Shown here piece by piece: positions 53,078 to 61,475 of a stretch of 64,000 nt of DNA (position 1 is the stretch's first letter; every line of letters starts with the position of its first letter). The notes beneath the pieces are model-generated. The model was given only the letters and a program-made list of their open reading frames with translations. It was not told the DNA's origin and did not search any database. The position numbers were made by a program, and so were the translations under genes. This DNA is from Thermostichus sp047462415 (GTDB taxonomy: Bacteria > Cyanobacteriota > Cyanobacteriia > Thermostichales > Thermostichaceae), in the NCBI RefSeq assembly GCF_047462415.1, contig NZ_JANSJE010000013.1:20650-84649 (forward strand), written 5' to 3'.

Positions 53078-54592
53078 ATGTCTGTTATCCGTGCCCTGCA
53101 CCGCCAGTTGGTGAGCAAAGAGCGCTCGGCCGAGGAGATCGCGCGCGAATACCTGGAGCGCCTGCACCAACTGGAGCCGCAGCTTAAGAGCTTTATTACT
53201 GTCACCGAGGAGCTGGCGCTGCAACAGGCTAGGGCGGTGGATGCCCGCATTCGCGCCGGGGAGGCGATTGGTCCGCTGGCCGGGATCCCGTTGGCTGTGA
53301 AAGATAACCTCTGCACCCAAGGGATCCGCACCACCTGCGCTTCTCGGATGCTGGAGGGGTTTGTGCCGCCCTATGAATCGACGGTGACGGCGCGGCTGGC
53401 GGCAGCCGGCATGGTGATGGTGGGCAAGACCAACCTGGACGAGTTTGCCATGGGCAGCTCCACGGAAAACTCGGCCTTCCAGCGCACCGCCAACCCCTGG
53501 GATCTGACGCGGGTGCCAGGGGGATCCTCAGGCGGATCGGCGGCGGCGGTGGCGGCAGACCAGGCGGTGGTGGCCTTGGGATCGGATACAGGAGGATCCA
53601 TCCGCCAGCCGGCGGCCTTCTGTGGCGTGGTTGGCCTCAAGCCCACCTACGGGCTGGTGTCGCGCTATGGGCTGGTGGCCTTTGCCTCTTCTCTGGATCA
53701 GGTGGGGCCGTTTGGGCGCACCGTGGAGGATGTGGCCCTGCTGCTGCAGGGGATTGCCGGCCACGACCCCATGGACTCCACCAGCCTTAGGGTGGAGATC
53801 CCGGACTATAGCCAGGCTTTGATCCCCGATATCAAAGGCTTCAAGATTGGCGTGATCCGCGACCTGCTGGGGGAAGGGTGTGGGGAAGAGACCCGCGCGG
53901 CTGTGCAAGCGGCCATCCAACACCTGCAGGAGCTGGGGGCGGAGATCCTGGAGATCGACTGCCCCAGCTTTCGCTACGGCCTGGCCACCTACTACATCAT
54001 TGCCCCTTCGGAAGCTTCTTCCAATCTGGCCCGCTACGACGGCGTCAAGTACGGCCTGCGGGAACCTGCCGACTCGCTCTTGGCTATGTATGGCAAGACC
54101 CGCGCCCGCGGCTTTGGGCCGGAGGTGAAGCGGCGCATCATGATCGGCACTTATGCCCTCTCTGCCGGCTACTACGATGCCTACTACCTCAAGGCCCAGA
54201 AGGTGCGCACCTTGATCAAGCAAGATTTTCTGCGGGCCTTCGAGAAGGTGGATGTGTTGGTCAGCCCTACCACCCCCACGCCGGCCTTCAAAAGCGGCGA
54301 GCGGGAGAATCCCTTGAGCATGTACCTGTGCGACCTGATGACGATCCCAGTCAATCTGGCGGGCTTGCCGGGGCTAAGCCTGCCCTGTGGCTTTGCCGAT
54401 GGGCTGCCGATTGGCTTGCAAATCGTGGGCAACGCCCTGCAAGAGAGCAAGGTGCTGCGGGTGGCCTATGCCTACGAGCAAAGCACCGACTGGCACCAGC
54501 GACGGCCCCCACTGGAGCAGCCTTCGATTGAAAAGACCCAGGGATCTGCCCCCGTCCAGCCCGGCAAAGGGAGCAAAAAAGCCAAAAGCTGA
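53078..54592 (+). CDS. gatA: Glutamyl-tRNA(Gln) amidotransferase subunit A
   Basis: The 504-residue glutaminase subunit of GatCAB supplies ammonia to convert Glu-tRNA(Gln) to Gln-tRNA(Gln), needed because cyanobacteria lack GlnRS. The amidase signature has Lys in LAVKDNLCT and the serines in PGGSSGGSAAAVAA and GSDTGGSIRQPAAFCG, making the Ser-cisSer-Lys triad. It is of normal length with a Lys/Ser-rich tail. gatB and gatC are not in the window. Confidence 0.95.
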   Translation: MSVIRALHRQLVSKERSAEEIAREYLERLHQLEPQLKSFITVTEELALQQARAVDARIRAGEAIGPLAGIPLAVKDNLCTQGIRTTCASRMLEGFVPPYESTVTARLAAAGMVMVGKTNLDEFAMGSSTENSAFQRTANPWDLTRVPGGSSGGSAAAVAADQAVVALGSDTGGSIRQPAAFCGVVGLKPTYGLVSRYGLVAFASSLDQVGPFGRTVEDVALLLQGIAGHDPMDSTSLRVEIPDYSQALIPDIKGFKIGVIRDLLGEGCGEETRAAVQAAIQHLQELGAEILEIDCPSFRYGLATYYIIAPSEASSNLARYDGVKYGLREPADSLLAMYGKTRARGFGPEVKRRIMIGTYALSAGYYDAYYLKAQKVRTLIKQDFLRAFEKVDVLVSPTTPTPAFKSGERENPLSMYLCDLMTIPVNLAGLPGLSLPCGFADGLPIGLQIVGNALQESKVLRVAYAYEQSTDWHQRRPPLEQPSIEKTQGSAPVQPGKGSKKAKS

Positions 54593-54603
54593 GGATCCAG
54601 CAG

Positions 54604-54918
54604 CTAGGCAATGCCCATCTGGTTGGCCGCCGAGAAGCGCTCCATAAAGCGCAGGAAGCGATCCCACTCGGCTTCTGTTTCCATGTCGTAGATCACTTCC
54701 AGGGCCTTGAATTCTCCGTTTAGGAACTTGGCCTTGATGTTGCGGGTGGTCAGCTCCCCTTCTTCGTCGATCATCCGCATGCCGAGGATGTTTTGCGTGT
54801 CGGACTTCAGCTCCTCGAAGCGAAAAATGGCGGATCCCCGCTTGCCGGTTTTGGATTTCAGCAGCCGTACTTGGGTGGGCACTTCTGGAATGCCGGGAGA
54901 AAATTCGATACTGACCAT
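54604..54918 (-). CDS. psb28: Photosystem II assembly protein Psb28
   Basis: The 104-residue thylakoid-peripheral protein binds CP47 assembly intermediates of photosystem II. It has VSIEFSPGIPE, then RLLKSKTGKRGSAIFRFE, GMRMIDEEGELTTRNIKAKFLNG and EWDRFLRFMERFSAANQMG, all typical of Psb28. The N-terminal loop is shorter than in Synechocystis Psb28-1. It converges with gatA, 11 bp away. Confidence 0.92.
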   Translation of the reverse strand: MVSIEFSPGIPEVPTQVRLLKSKTGKRGSAIFRFEELKSDTQNILGMRMIDEEGELTTRNIKAKFLNGEFKALEVIYDMETEAEWDRFLRFMERFSAANQMGIA

Positions 54919-54956
54919 GATGCTTAAAAAAATAACCGATTCAGGCCATTATAGTT

Positions 54957-55098
54957 GTTCCAGATACGATTAAGACACTTTGCCGCTAGCGGCCCAAACG
55001 CTCCGCGCCGCTCACGCGACCACCCCCAGCCCCTCTCCCTGGGGGAGCAGCCCCTCACCCCCAGCCCCTCTCCCTGGGGGAGAGGGGAGCTGGAGAGC
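54957..55098. repeat. Composite repeat G, long form
   Basis: GATTAAGACACTTTGCCGCT (about 54968-54987), the AAACGCTCCGCGCCGC/TCACGCGACC module and two CCCCAGCCCCTCTCCC hairpin units occur in order. The same order is at 61165-61320. It lies in the space upstream of psb28 and after glycerate kinase. Confidence 0.85.
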
Positions 55099-55150
55099 AA
55101 CGGACAGGCTGTTCCATAATCTTTTGCAATGACTATGTGATGAGCGGATC

Positions 55151-56317
55151 CTAGGCTAGAAACTTTTTCAACTCGCAAGCGGCCATCTGTTCCAAGTGGT
55201 GGCTGGCCTGACGCTGGGCTTCGGTCACATCCGGGATCCGGTCGCAGAGGGCAGCAACTCCAATTGGCAAAGGTCGGGCGGCCAAGTCGGCCCGGGCTGC
55301 CGGGGTGGCCTGGCCACAGAGAATCAGCAGGGGCTTCTGGGCTGCCATGGCCAGCTCCAGCACCACTCCTACCACTTTGCCCATGCTGCTCTGTTCGTCA
55401 AGGCGGCCCTCGCCGGTCACCACCAGGTCACAGCGGTGGATGCGCTCCGCCAGAGCCAAGTGCTGGGCCAGCAAGTGGATCCCCGACTCCAGGGTGGCGC
55501 CTAAAAAAGCCACCAATCCTGCCCCTAGCCCGCCGGCGGCGCCGGCCCCTGGGATCCCGTCCACAGTCCGGCCCAGGTCGCGCTCCACCACTCTGGCCCA
55601 CTGCTGCAGTGCCTGCTCCAACTGCCTTACTTGCTGGGGAGTGGCGCCCTTCTGGGGGGCGAAGACGGCAGCCGCCCCCAACGGGCCGGTGAGGGGGTTC
55701 TGCACATCGCAGAGGCCGCGGATGCACTTGCCCAGCCAGACAGGCTGCTCGGGCGGCTCGATGCGCGCCAGGCGGGCCAGCTCCCCTCCCCCCCAGCCAA
55801 TGGGATCCCCGGCCTCATCCAGGAGGCGATAGCCCAAGGCCTGCGCCATCCCTGCGCCCGCATCGACGGTGGCGGATCCGCCCAGCCCTATCCAGATCTC
55901 GGCAATGGGATCCCGGCAGACGGCCCGCAACAGCTCCCCCAAGCCATAGGTGGTGGTGCGGGTGGGATCCCGCCGCTGTGGGGGCACCAAGGTCAGGCCG
56001 GCCACCTGGGCTACTTCCAGCAGCGCCCGCTCGCCCGCCACCCCGTATTCGGCCCAGACGGGATACCCCAGCGGGCCGGTGACCCACAGCCCTCGTTTTT
56101 CTCCCCCCAGCGCCGGCAGCAGCACCTCTAGGGTGCCCTCGCCCCCATCGGCCAGAGGGAGCAGCTCCACCGCGGCCTGGGGCAACACTTGTTGGATCCC
56201 GCGGGCCATGCTCGCTGCCGCTTCCGTGGCCGTCAGGGATCCCTTGAAGCTATCCGGGCAGACCAAAATCCGCCGGGGCGCGCGCGGATCCCATTCCTTT
56301 TGTCCCCAATTCGACAT
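55151..56317 (-). CDS. Glycerate kinase (type I/II, GlxK family)
   Basis: The 388-residue enzyme phosphorylates D-glycerate, the last step of photorespiratory glycolate recycling or of glycerate use. It has RILVCPDSFKGSLTATEAA, ELLPLADGGEGTLEVL, WIGLGGSATVDAGAGMAQALG and CDLVVTGEGRLDEQSSMGKV, which are the family hallmarks. Cyanobacteria often use a different (plant GLYK-like) kinase; this is the bacterial family. The start at 56317 (MSNWGQKEW) follows the spacing to the gene upstream; the frame is open to 56794 only as a shadow. It is last in a four-gene minus-strand run. Confidence 0.9.
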   Translation of the reverse strand: MSNWGQKEWDPRAPRRILVCPDSFKGSLTATEAAASMARGIQQVLPQAAVELLPLADGGEGTLEVLLPALGGEKRGLWVTGPLGYPVWAEYGVAGERALLEVAQVAGLTLVPPQRRDPTRTTTYGLGELLRAVCRDPIAEIWIGLGGSATVDAGAGMAQALGYRLLDEAGDPIGWGGGELARLARIEPPEQPVWLGKCIRGLCDVQNPLTGPLGAAAVFAPQKGATPQQVRQLEQALQQWARVVERDLGRTVDGIPGAGAAGGLGAGLVAFLGATLESGIHLLAQHLALAERIHRCDLVVTGEGRLDEQSSMGKVVGVVLELAMAAQKPLLILCGQATPAARADLAARPLPIGVAALCDRIPDVTEAQRQASHHLEQMAACELKKFLA

Positions 56318-56352
56318 AACCCAAAGTTTGGCTCGGCGAGGCTGTTCCAGCG

Positions 56353-56901
56353 CTAATTGTCCGGGATCCTTTCCCAGAGGGCCAGCCGCCCCAGTTTCAA
56401 GGCCGGCCCCAGCACCCGCCAGGGACGAAAGCGAACCACCAGGGATCCCTGTCCGCGCCAGCCGCTGCGGGCGAAGGTAAGGCGCAGATGTTGGGCCAAC
56501 GGGGGGGGCAGAGCGGCGATCAACCCTAGGCATTGCCCCGTCAAGGCCGGGTCGGCAAAGCCGATTTCTAGGCCACCTTGCCAGGACTGGATCTGGATCC
56601 CCTTGGCCAACTGCTTCAGAAGGGGCCAGAAGCGAGGCCAGTCGGCAAAGGAGAGACGGCAGCCCACCCGGGCCGGCCAATGCCCGCGAACGCAGAGGGA
56701 TCCGCAGCGCCATTCCCACCCCCGACGGCTGCCCCGCAGAGCCAAGCCCCCCCACCCGCGCCATTTCCAGCTCCAGGCGAGGGGGCCTTGCCAAGGCTTG
56801 CGGTAGCGTAGCAGGAGCTGTTGTGGCCAGAACAGAAACAGCCCCAACCCAGTGACCAGCAGCAGCCCTGCCAGGTACTTGATGATCTCAAGCCAGCCCA
56901 T
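56353..56901 (-). CDS. DUF2953-like membrane-anchored protein
   Basis: The 182-residue protein has an N-terminal membrane helix (about 6-26) and a basic, Trp-rich body. GGLEIGFADPALTGQCLGLIAAL resembles the central motif of DUF2953 proteins, known from Firmicutes spore loci. That link is weak and from memory. The 5' end overlaps the 3' end of the thioesterase gene by 14 bp, so it is translationally coupled. Function unknown. Confidence 0.6.
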   Translation of the reverse strand: MGWLEIIKYLAGLLLVTGLGLFLFWPQQLLLRYRKPWQGPLAWSWKWRGWGGLALRGSRRGWEWRCGSLCVRGHWPARVGCRLSFADWPRFWPLLKQLAKGIQIQSWQGGLEIGFADPALTGQCLGLIAALPPPLAQHLRLTFARSGWRGQGSLVVRFRPWRVLGPALKLGRLALWERIPDN

Positions 56902-57274
56902 AGCGGGCCAGAAAATGGGGCAAATCGACTACCTGACAGGTGTAGGATCCCTGCATCACCAGCCGCCCCTGCTGCGTGATCTCCACCTGAAACTGAACGC
57001 GCCTTCCCACCACTTGCACAACCTCAACCTGAAGGTGTAGAGGATCCCCCACCACAGCTGCTGAGCAGTGTTCTAGGACAAAGCGGATCCCGACTGCCGC
57101 TTCTTCCCCCTCGTAAAAAGGCTGCAAGGTGTTGTGGCCACATCGCTCGATCAGCGCCAACAGAGCTGGGGATCCGATCACCCTCACGCCGGGGTTGCCC
57201 AGGGCCTCAGCCGTCTGCTCGGGGCCGGGGATCCCTTGCCAGGTGCCACGGGTGCCGAGGGGAAGGAGTTTCAC
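56888..57274 (-). CDS. Hot-dog-fold thioesterase (FlK-like)
   Basis: The 128-residue protein has a single hot-dog domain, with VIGSPALLALIERCGHNTLQPFYEGEEAAVGIRFVLEHCSAAVVGDPLHLQVEVVQVVGRRVQFQVE. The layout matches the thioesterase group of FlK, which splits small acyl-CoAs. The conserved Glu and His are in the EAAVG and LEHCS segments. The substrate cannot be told. It is 18 bp downstream of the large membrane protein gene and overlaps the next. Confidence 0.75.
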   Translation of the reverse strand: MKLLPLGTRGTWQGIPGPEQTAEALGNPGVRVIGSPALLALIERCGHNTLQPFYEGEEAAVGIRFVLEHCSAAVVGDPLHLQVEVVQVVGRRVQFQVEITQQGRLVMQGSYTCQVVDLPHFLARYGLA

Positions 57275-57292
57275 AACCCTAGAACCTCAACG

Positions 57293-58807
57293 CTAGCGGG
57301 ACGCTGTTCTGGACTGCCACCAGCGCCAGCCCTGCCCAAGCAAAAGGAACAGAGCCAGGATCCCAACGCTGGCCGCCAGCACCAGGGCCCGCTCCAGGCG
57401 GGTGGCATAGAACCCCGTCACCGTCCAGTTGCGGCTGAGGTTGGATCCGAGGATGGCGAGCGTGGCCAGGCCCAAAGCTTGGATCCCCGTCCAAGTCGCC
57501 CTTCTCCCTTCTTGGTTCAAGGCTATGGGCCGCAGCGCCGCCAAGATCAAGGCGGTGATCAAGGCTGCCAGCAAGAAAGCTGCTTGCGGCTGGGCATGGA
57601 CGAAATAGCCCACCCCCAGCGGCAGGAGCAGGCTGCCCAGCGTCAGGCCGACCCCGGTTTGCAGGGGTTTGTCCAGCCCGTGCAGCCAGTAAAGAAGCGC
57701 AGCCAAGGCCATGGCCGCCATGCCCAAGTAGAGCGCCGCCGATACGTAGGGCTGGGTGAGGTCGATCCCGGCCACCTGCAGGTTGAACTGGTGCAGCAGG
57801 TTTTGCAGCAGGGGTCGGGCCGACAAAAACAGGGCGGCCATCGCCCCCCAGCGGCTGGGAAAAGCCAGACACCCCAGCCCCAGCAGCGCCGCCCCGTAGG
57901 ATCCCCCCAGCCGCAACGCCAGCAGCGCCCCACCGCCTACCAGCGTCAGGCTCACACAGGCCCGCCAGAGCAAGGCCTCTTTCCCCTCGGGTGCCGGGAT
58001 CCTGCTCTCCAAAGCCAGTAGAGCCCACGAGAGCAACACCCCCGCCCCGTACAGCAGCGCCCAAAAGGGATCCTGGTACAGCCCGTTGCGCACCAGAGCC
58101 AGGGCCAGCGCCGTCGCCACCAGCCATCCCACACCGTGCCCCAGGGCCGACAGCAGCCGGTTGGATTCCACCTCGCTGTCGGGTGAGGACTCTGTCCCGC
58201 TGGCGCGAACGGGAACAGTCAACAGGGGCAGGGTGCCCGCCACTAGGCTGAGGGCGGCCAGACCAACAGGTAACAACACCGGCCAAGGGAGATCTGGCAG
58301 AGATTCCGCTCCCATCTCCATAAGGCGGGATCCCCAGGTGAGGGCAGCGATGCCGCTCCAGCCCTGGGCCAGGCCCATCAGCACAGACAGCATCTCTTCT
58401 TCAGCCAAGCAGCCCAGCAACGGGATCCCCACCAAGCCCATCCCCAGGCCGCAGCCCCACAACAGCAGGGAAAAAGCAGCTCCCGCCTCAGATCCCTCGA
58501 AGGCGCCGCCGGCTACACCCTGCCAGGTGGCCAAGCTGAGCAGCAGCACCGCCAGCCCCTGCCCGGCCCGCCCACAGCCGCCCAAGCCCAGCAGCCCCAG
58601 TCCCACCAGCCCTCCCAACAGCAGGGCCAGCGGAACCGGTTCCGGCAACTGTCCCAGCCCCGCCCCCAGCGCCGCCAAGGCCGCCAGGCCCAGTCCCATT
58701 GCCGGCTGCCAACGGCGCAGGGATCCCCAGCGGCGATAGCGAATCGCTTCCAACAGCAGAACCACCAAGCCAATCGCTGCGGCAATCGCCAGCACTCCGC
58801 TTGCCAT
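57293..58807 (-). CDS. Polytopic membrane protein of unknown function
   Basis: The 504-residue protein has about 12-14 hydrophobic helices, with few charged residues except near the linker TVPVRASGTESSPDSEVESNR (about 200-220). I do not recognise the family. There is no obvious transporter or enzyme signature. It leads the run to a thioesterase, a DUF2953-like protein and glycerate kinase, and is divergent from the TIR-TPR gene. A conserved cyanobacterial membrane protein is the safest label. Confidence 0.65.
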   Translation of the reverse strand: MASGVLAIAAAIGLVVLLLEAIRYRRWGSLRRWQPAMGLGLAALAALGAGLGQLPEPVPLALLLGGLVGLGLLGLGGCGRAGQGLAVLLLSLATWQGVAGGAFEGSEAGAAFSLLLWGCGLGMGLVGIPLLGCLAEEEMLSVLMGLAQGWSGIAALTWGSRLMEMGAESLPDLPWPVLLPVGLAALSLVAGTLPLLTVPVRASGTESSPDSEVESNRLLSALGHGVGWLVATALALALVRNGLYQDPFWALLYGAGVLLSWALLALESRIPAPEGKEALLWRACVSLTLVGGGALLALRLGGSYGAALLGLGCLAFPSRWGAMAALFLSARPLLQNLLHQFNLQVAGIDLTQPYVSAALYLGMAAMALAALLYWLHGLDKPLQTGVGLTLGSLLLPLGVGYFVHAQPQAAFLLAALITALILAALRPIALNQEGRRATWTGIQALGLATLAILGSNLSRNWTVTGFYATRLERALVLAASVGILALFLLLGQGWRWWQSRTASR

Positions 58808-58928
58808 CTCCCCCTCCTGACCAACCCTTCCTCAACTATCGCCGATCTTGCAGCCGGGGAAGAGGCAGTGCTCGGGCCGCCGAGGCGATGGCAAAGATAA
58901 GCTGGAAAAGAGCAGCGAGCAGGCGTTC

Positions 58929-61064
58929 ATGTCTTCCGAGCATTACAAGTTTGACCTTTTCTTGCGCTACCACCGAGAGCAGGCGCGGTGGGCGCGGCAA
59001 CTGGCCGAGCGGCTGGATCGGGAGGGGTTCAAGGTCTGGTTTGACCGCTGGATGCTGCAGCCGGGAGACGACCGCCGGCTGGAGCTGCAACTGGCCATCG
59101 AACAATGCCGCTGGATCGGGGTGGTGGCCTCGCCGGAGTTTGTTGCCGATCCCTGGCCTAGAGATGAGCTCTACAGCGGCTTCTCCCACGCTCCGCCCCG
59201 ACAGAACCAGCGCCTGCTGACGCTGCTCCACACGCCCGCCGAGCTGCCCCGCCCCCTGGCAGAAGCACCGCTGCTGGATTTTAGCGGCTCTGAGGAAGAT
59301 CCGGTGCTGTTTGAGTACCGGGCCCGGGAGCTGATGCACTTTTTGGATCCCAGCTTCCCCACCCCTGGAGATCTGCAGCGATTTCGGCTGCAATACCGCC
59401 GCCGCGAGGAACCTCCTGAAGATGAGGAAGTGCGGGGGTTCCAAGCTTTCCTACGAGCCATTCAGCTAGCCATCCTGCGCATTGCCACCGGCGAAATGCC
59501 CTCTGCCACACCGGAGGAAGGAGCACGCAAGATTGCCATTTTGCAATTTCTTCAGCGCCTGTTCCAGTGGAACAGCGCCGATATTCAATTCGATCGGGCC
59601 GAGGAGTGGCGCAAGCGGGGCAACCTAACCGAAGCCCTGGCCGCCTACGACCGCGCTTTGAACATGGATCCCAACTTCGCCCTGGCCTGGAGCCGCCGCG
59701 GCGATGTGCTGGTGCAGTTGGCCCGCTACCGCGAGGCGGTGGATAGCTACAACGGATCCCTGAGCATCAACCCCTACGACGAGGAGACGCGGCTGCGCCT
59801 GGCCCTGATTCTGGGGCGCCTGGGCCAGTACAAAGCGGCGGTGGTCAACTACGACAAGGTGCTGGAGAGCAACCCGGAGGACGCCCTGGCCTGGCACAAC
59901 CGCGGCATTCGCCTCATGCAACTGAAGCGGCCCAAGCTGGCCCTCAACAGCCTGAACAAGGCGCTGCGCTACAACCCCCAACAGCCCCGCACCTGGCTGG
60001 CGCGTGGGATCGTGTTGCGGCGGCTGCGGCGGCCCAGCTCGGCGGCGGCCAGCTTTGCTCGGGTTTTGAAGCTCAACCCCAGAAGTGGCCGGGTCTGGCG
60101 CTACCAAGGTAATGCCCTGTTCCACTGCCAGCGGCTGCGCTCGGCCATCGAGTGTTACAAGCGCTCGCTGCGGCTGCGCCGCCGGGATCCCATTACGCTC
60201 CACAACCTAGGGGTGGCTCTGCTGCGCCTGGGGCAGTATCGGCTGGCCAGCAAAGCCCTGGAACGTGCCCTGCGCTACGACGCCGACAACCCCAAAAGCT
60301 GGTACGCCCGCGGCGTGGCCTTCCAGAAATTGGGCTACCTAAAGGAGGCTTGCATCCACTTCGAGGAAGCCCTGAAAATCCGGCCAAAGGACTTCCCGGC
60401 TCGCTATGCCCTGGCGGTGGCCCAGCAGGAGCTGGGGCAATACGAGGCCAGCCTGGAGCAGTTCCGGAGCTTGGTGCAGCAGCGTCCTGGCAGCTTTGCC
60501 TGCTGGTTTGGCCAGATCACCAGCCTGCGCCGCCTGGGCCGATTGGAAGAAGCCCTTGCCGCCGCCCAAGAGATGACCCGCCTCAACGAACGGGATCCCT
60601 GGGGCTGGTTTGCCTTGGGCCTGGTCTATGGCGACCTGGGGGATGCAGAGAAAGCGGCGCAAGCCTACTCGCGCGTCCTGGAGCTCACCCCAGAAGACGC
60701 GGTGGCCCTCAACAACCGCGCCTGGGAAGCCCTGAAGCTGGGAAAGTTAGAGCTGGCCCTGGCCGACGCCCAACGGGCTACGCAACTGGAGCCGCAGCGG
60801 CCCGCCTTTTGGCATACCTTGGGGTTGATCCAACTACAGGCCGGCCAGCGGGAAGCGGCCCAGGCCAGTTTGCAGCGCTGCCTGGAGCTGGATCCCCAGT
60901 TTCAGCCGGCCCAAGCTGCATCCGGCTTGCCGACGGGCATGCCCACCGAAGATAGGGGGACAAAGTCCTTGGAAAGCCCCGCCGCCGAGATGGGATCCCC
61001 CTTGCCGGAGCTGGAAACCCTCACCCCTCAACCAGAGCCCCAGCCGCTAGACCGCAGCTCCTGA
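58929..61064 (+). CDS. TIR-domain / TPR repeat protein
   Basis: The 711-residue protein has an N-terminal TIR domain (about 1-130): YKFDLFLRYHREQARWARQLAERLDREGFKVWFDRWMLQPGDDRR, then ELQLAIEQCRWIGVVASPEFVADPWPRDEL, where the Glu is a candidate for the NAD-cleaving residue. A linker follows, then about 11-12 TPR repeats (about 240-660) and a Pro/Glu tail. Bacterial TIR proteins act as NADases or signal makers in defence or as scaffolds. Neighbours are not defence genes. The start at 58929 gives the natural TIR N-terminus. Long-running TPRs with GGATCC sites suggest a resident, not recently acquired, gene. Confidence 0.82.
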   Translation: MSSEHYKFDLFLRYHREQARWARQLAERLDREGFKVWFDRWMLQPGDDRRLELQLAIEQCRWIGVVASPEFVADPWPRDELYSGFSHAPPRQNQRLLTLLHTPAELPRPLAEAPLLDFSGSEEDPVLFEYRARELMHFLDPSFPTPGDLQRFRLQYRRREEPPEDEEVRGFQAFLRAIQLAILRIATGEMPSATPEEGARKIAILQFLQRLFQWNSADIQFDRAEEWRKRGNLTEALAAYDRALNMDPNFALAWSRRGDVLVQLARYREAVDSYNGSLSINPYDEETRLRLALILGRLGQYKAAVVNYDKVLESNPEDALAWHNRGIRLMQLKRPKLALNSLNKALRYNPQQPRTWLARGIVLRRLRRPSSAAASFARVLKLNPRSGRVWRYQGNALFHCQRLRSAIECYKRSLRLRRRDPITLHNLGVALLRLGQYRLASKALERALRYDADNPKSWYARGVAFQKLGYLKEACIHFEEALKIRPKDFPARYALAVAQQELGQYEASLEQFRSLVQQRPGSFACWFGQITSLRRLGRLEEALAAAQEMTRLNERDPWGWFALGLVYGDLGDAEKAAQAYSRVLELTPEDAVALNNRAWEALKLGKLELALADAQRATQLEPQRPAFWHTLGLIQLQAGQREAAQASLQRCLELDPQFQPAQAASGLPTGMPTEDRGTKSLESPAAEMGSPLPELETLTPQPEPQPLDRSS

Positions 61065-61475
61065 GCGGATCCCCTTGGCCTGCTCCCATCAGCGCGGCGC
61101 GGGCTTCCCAACCTACTTAGAGACAACCCGCACCTGCCCACCACAAAACCGTCAGGAATATAGTCGTTTCAGACAAGATTAAGACACTTTGCCGCTGCCC
61201 AAGCGCTCCGCGCCGCTCACGCGACCACCCCCAGCCCCTCTCCCACCCTCACCCCCGGCCCCTCTCCCTGAGGTACCCTCACCCCCGGCCCCTCTCCCTG
61301 AGGGAGAGGGGAGTTAGGGATAGCGATCGGCGCTGTTGGTGTGAAGGCGCCGGCGTTGCGTAGCAATAACGATGTAGAGAAACGTTTCGTTGCTATGGCG
61401 TAGCCTGCTTTTGAGAACCGCCAGAGGGATCCCGACGCTCACTTTTGGGTAGAGCGCGGGACTGATGGCTCTCCC
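61065..61475. other. Gene-free stretch rich in repeats
   Basis: This 411-bp space holds composite repeat H (61165-61320) and, beyond it, an imperfect inverted repeat around GCGTTGCGTAGCAAT (61355-61369) and CGTTGCTATGGCG (about 61399). The first of these is the inverse, with one mismatch, of 4784-4798. No gene is supported. Confidence 0.7.
61165..61320. repeat. Composite repeat H, long form
   Basis: GATTAAGACACTTTGCCGCT (from about 61178), the AAGCGCTCCGCGCCGC/TCACGCGACC module, one cut-off unit, one short unit and a full hairpin unit ending GGGGAGTTAGGG. It is the second copy of the long composite seen at 54957-55098. Confidence 0.85.
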
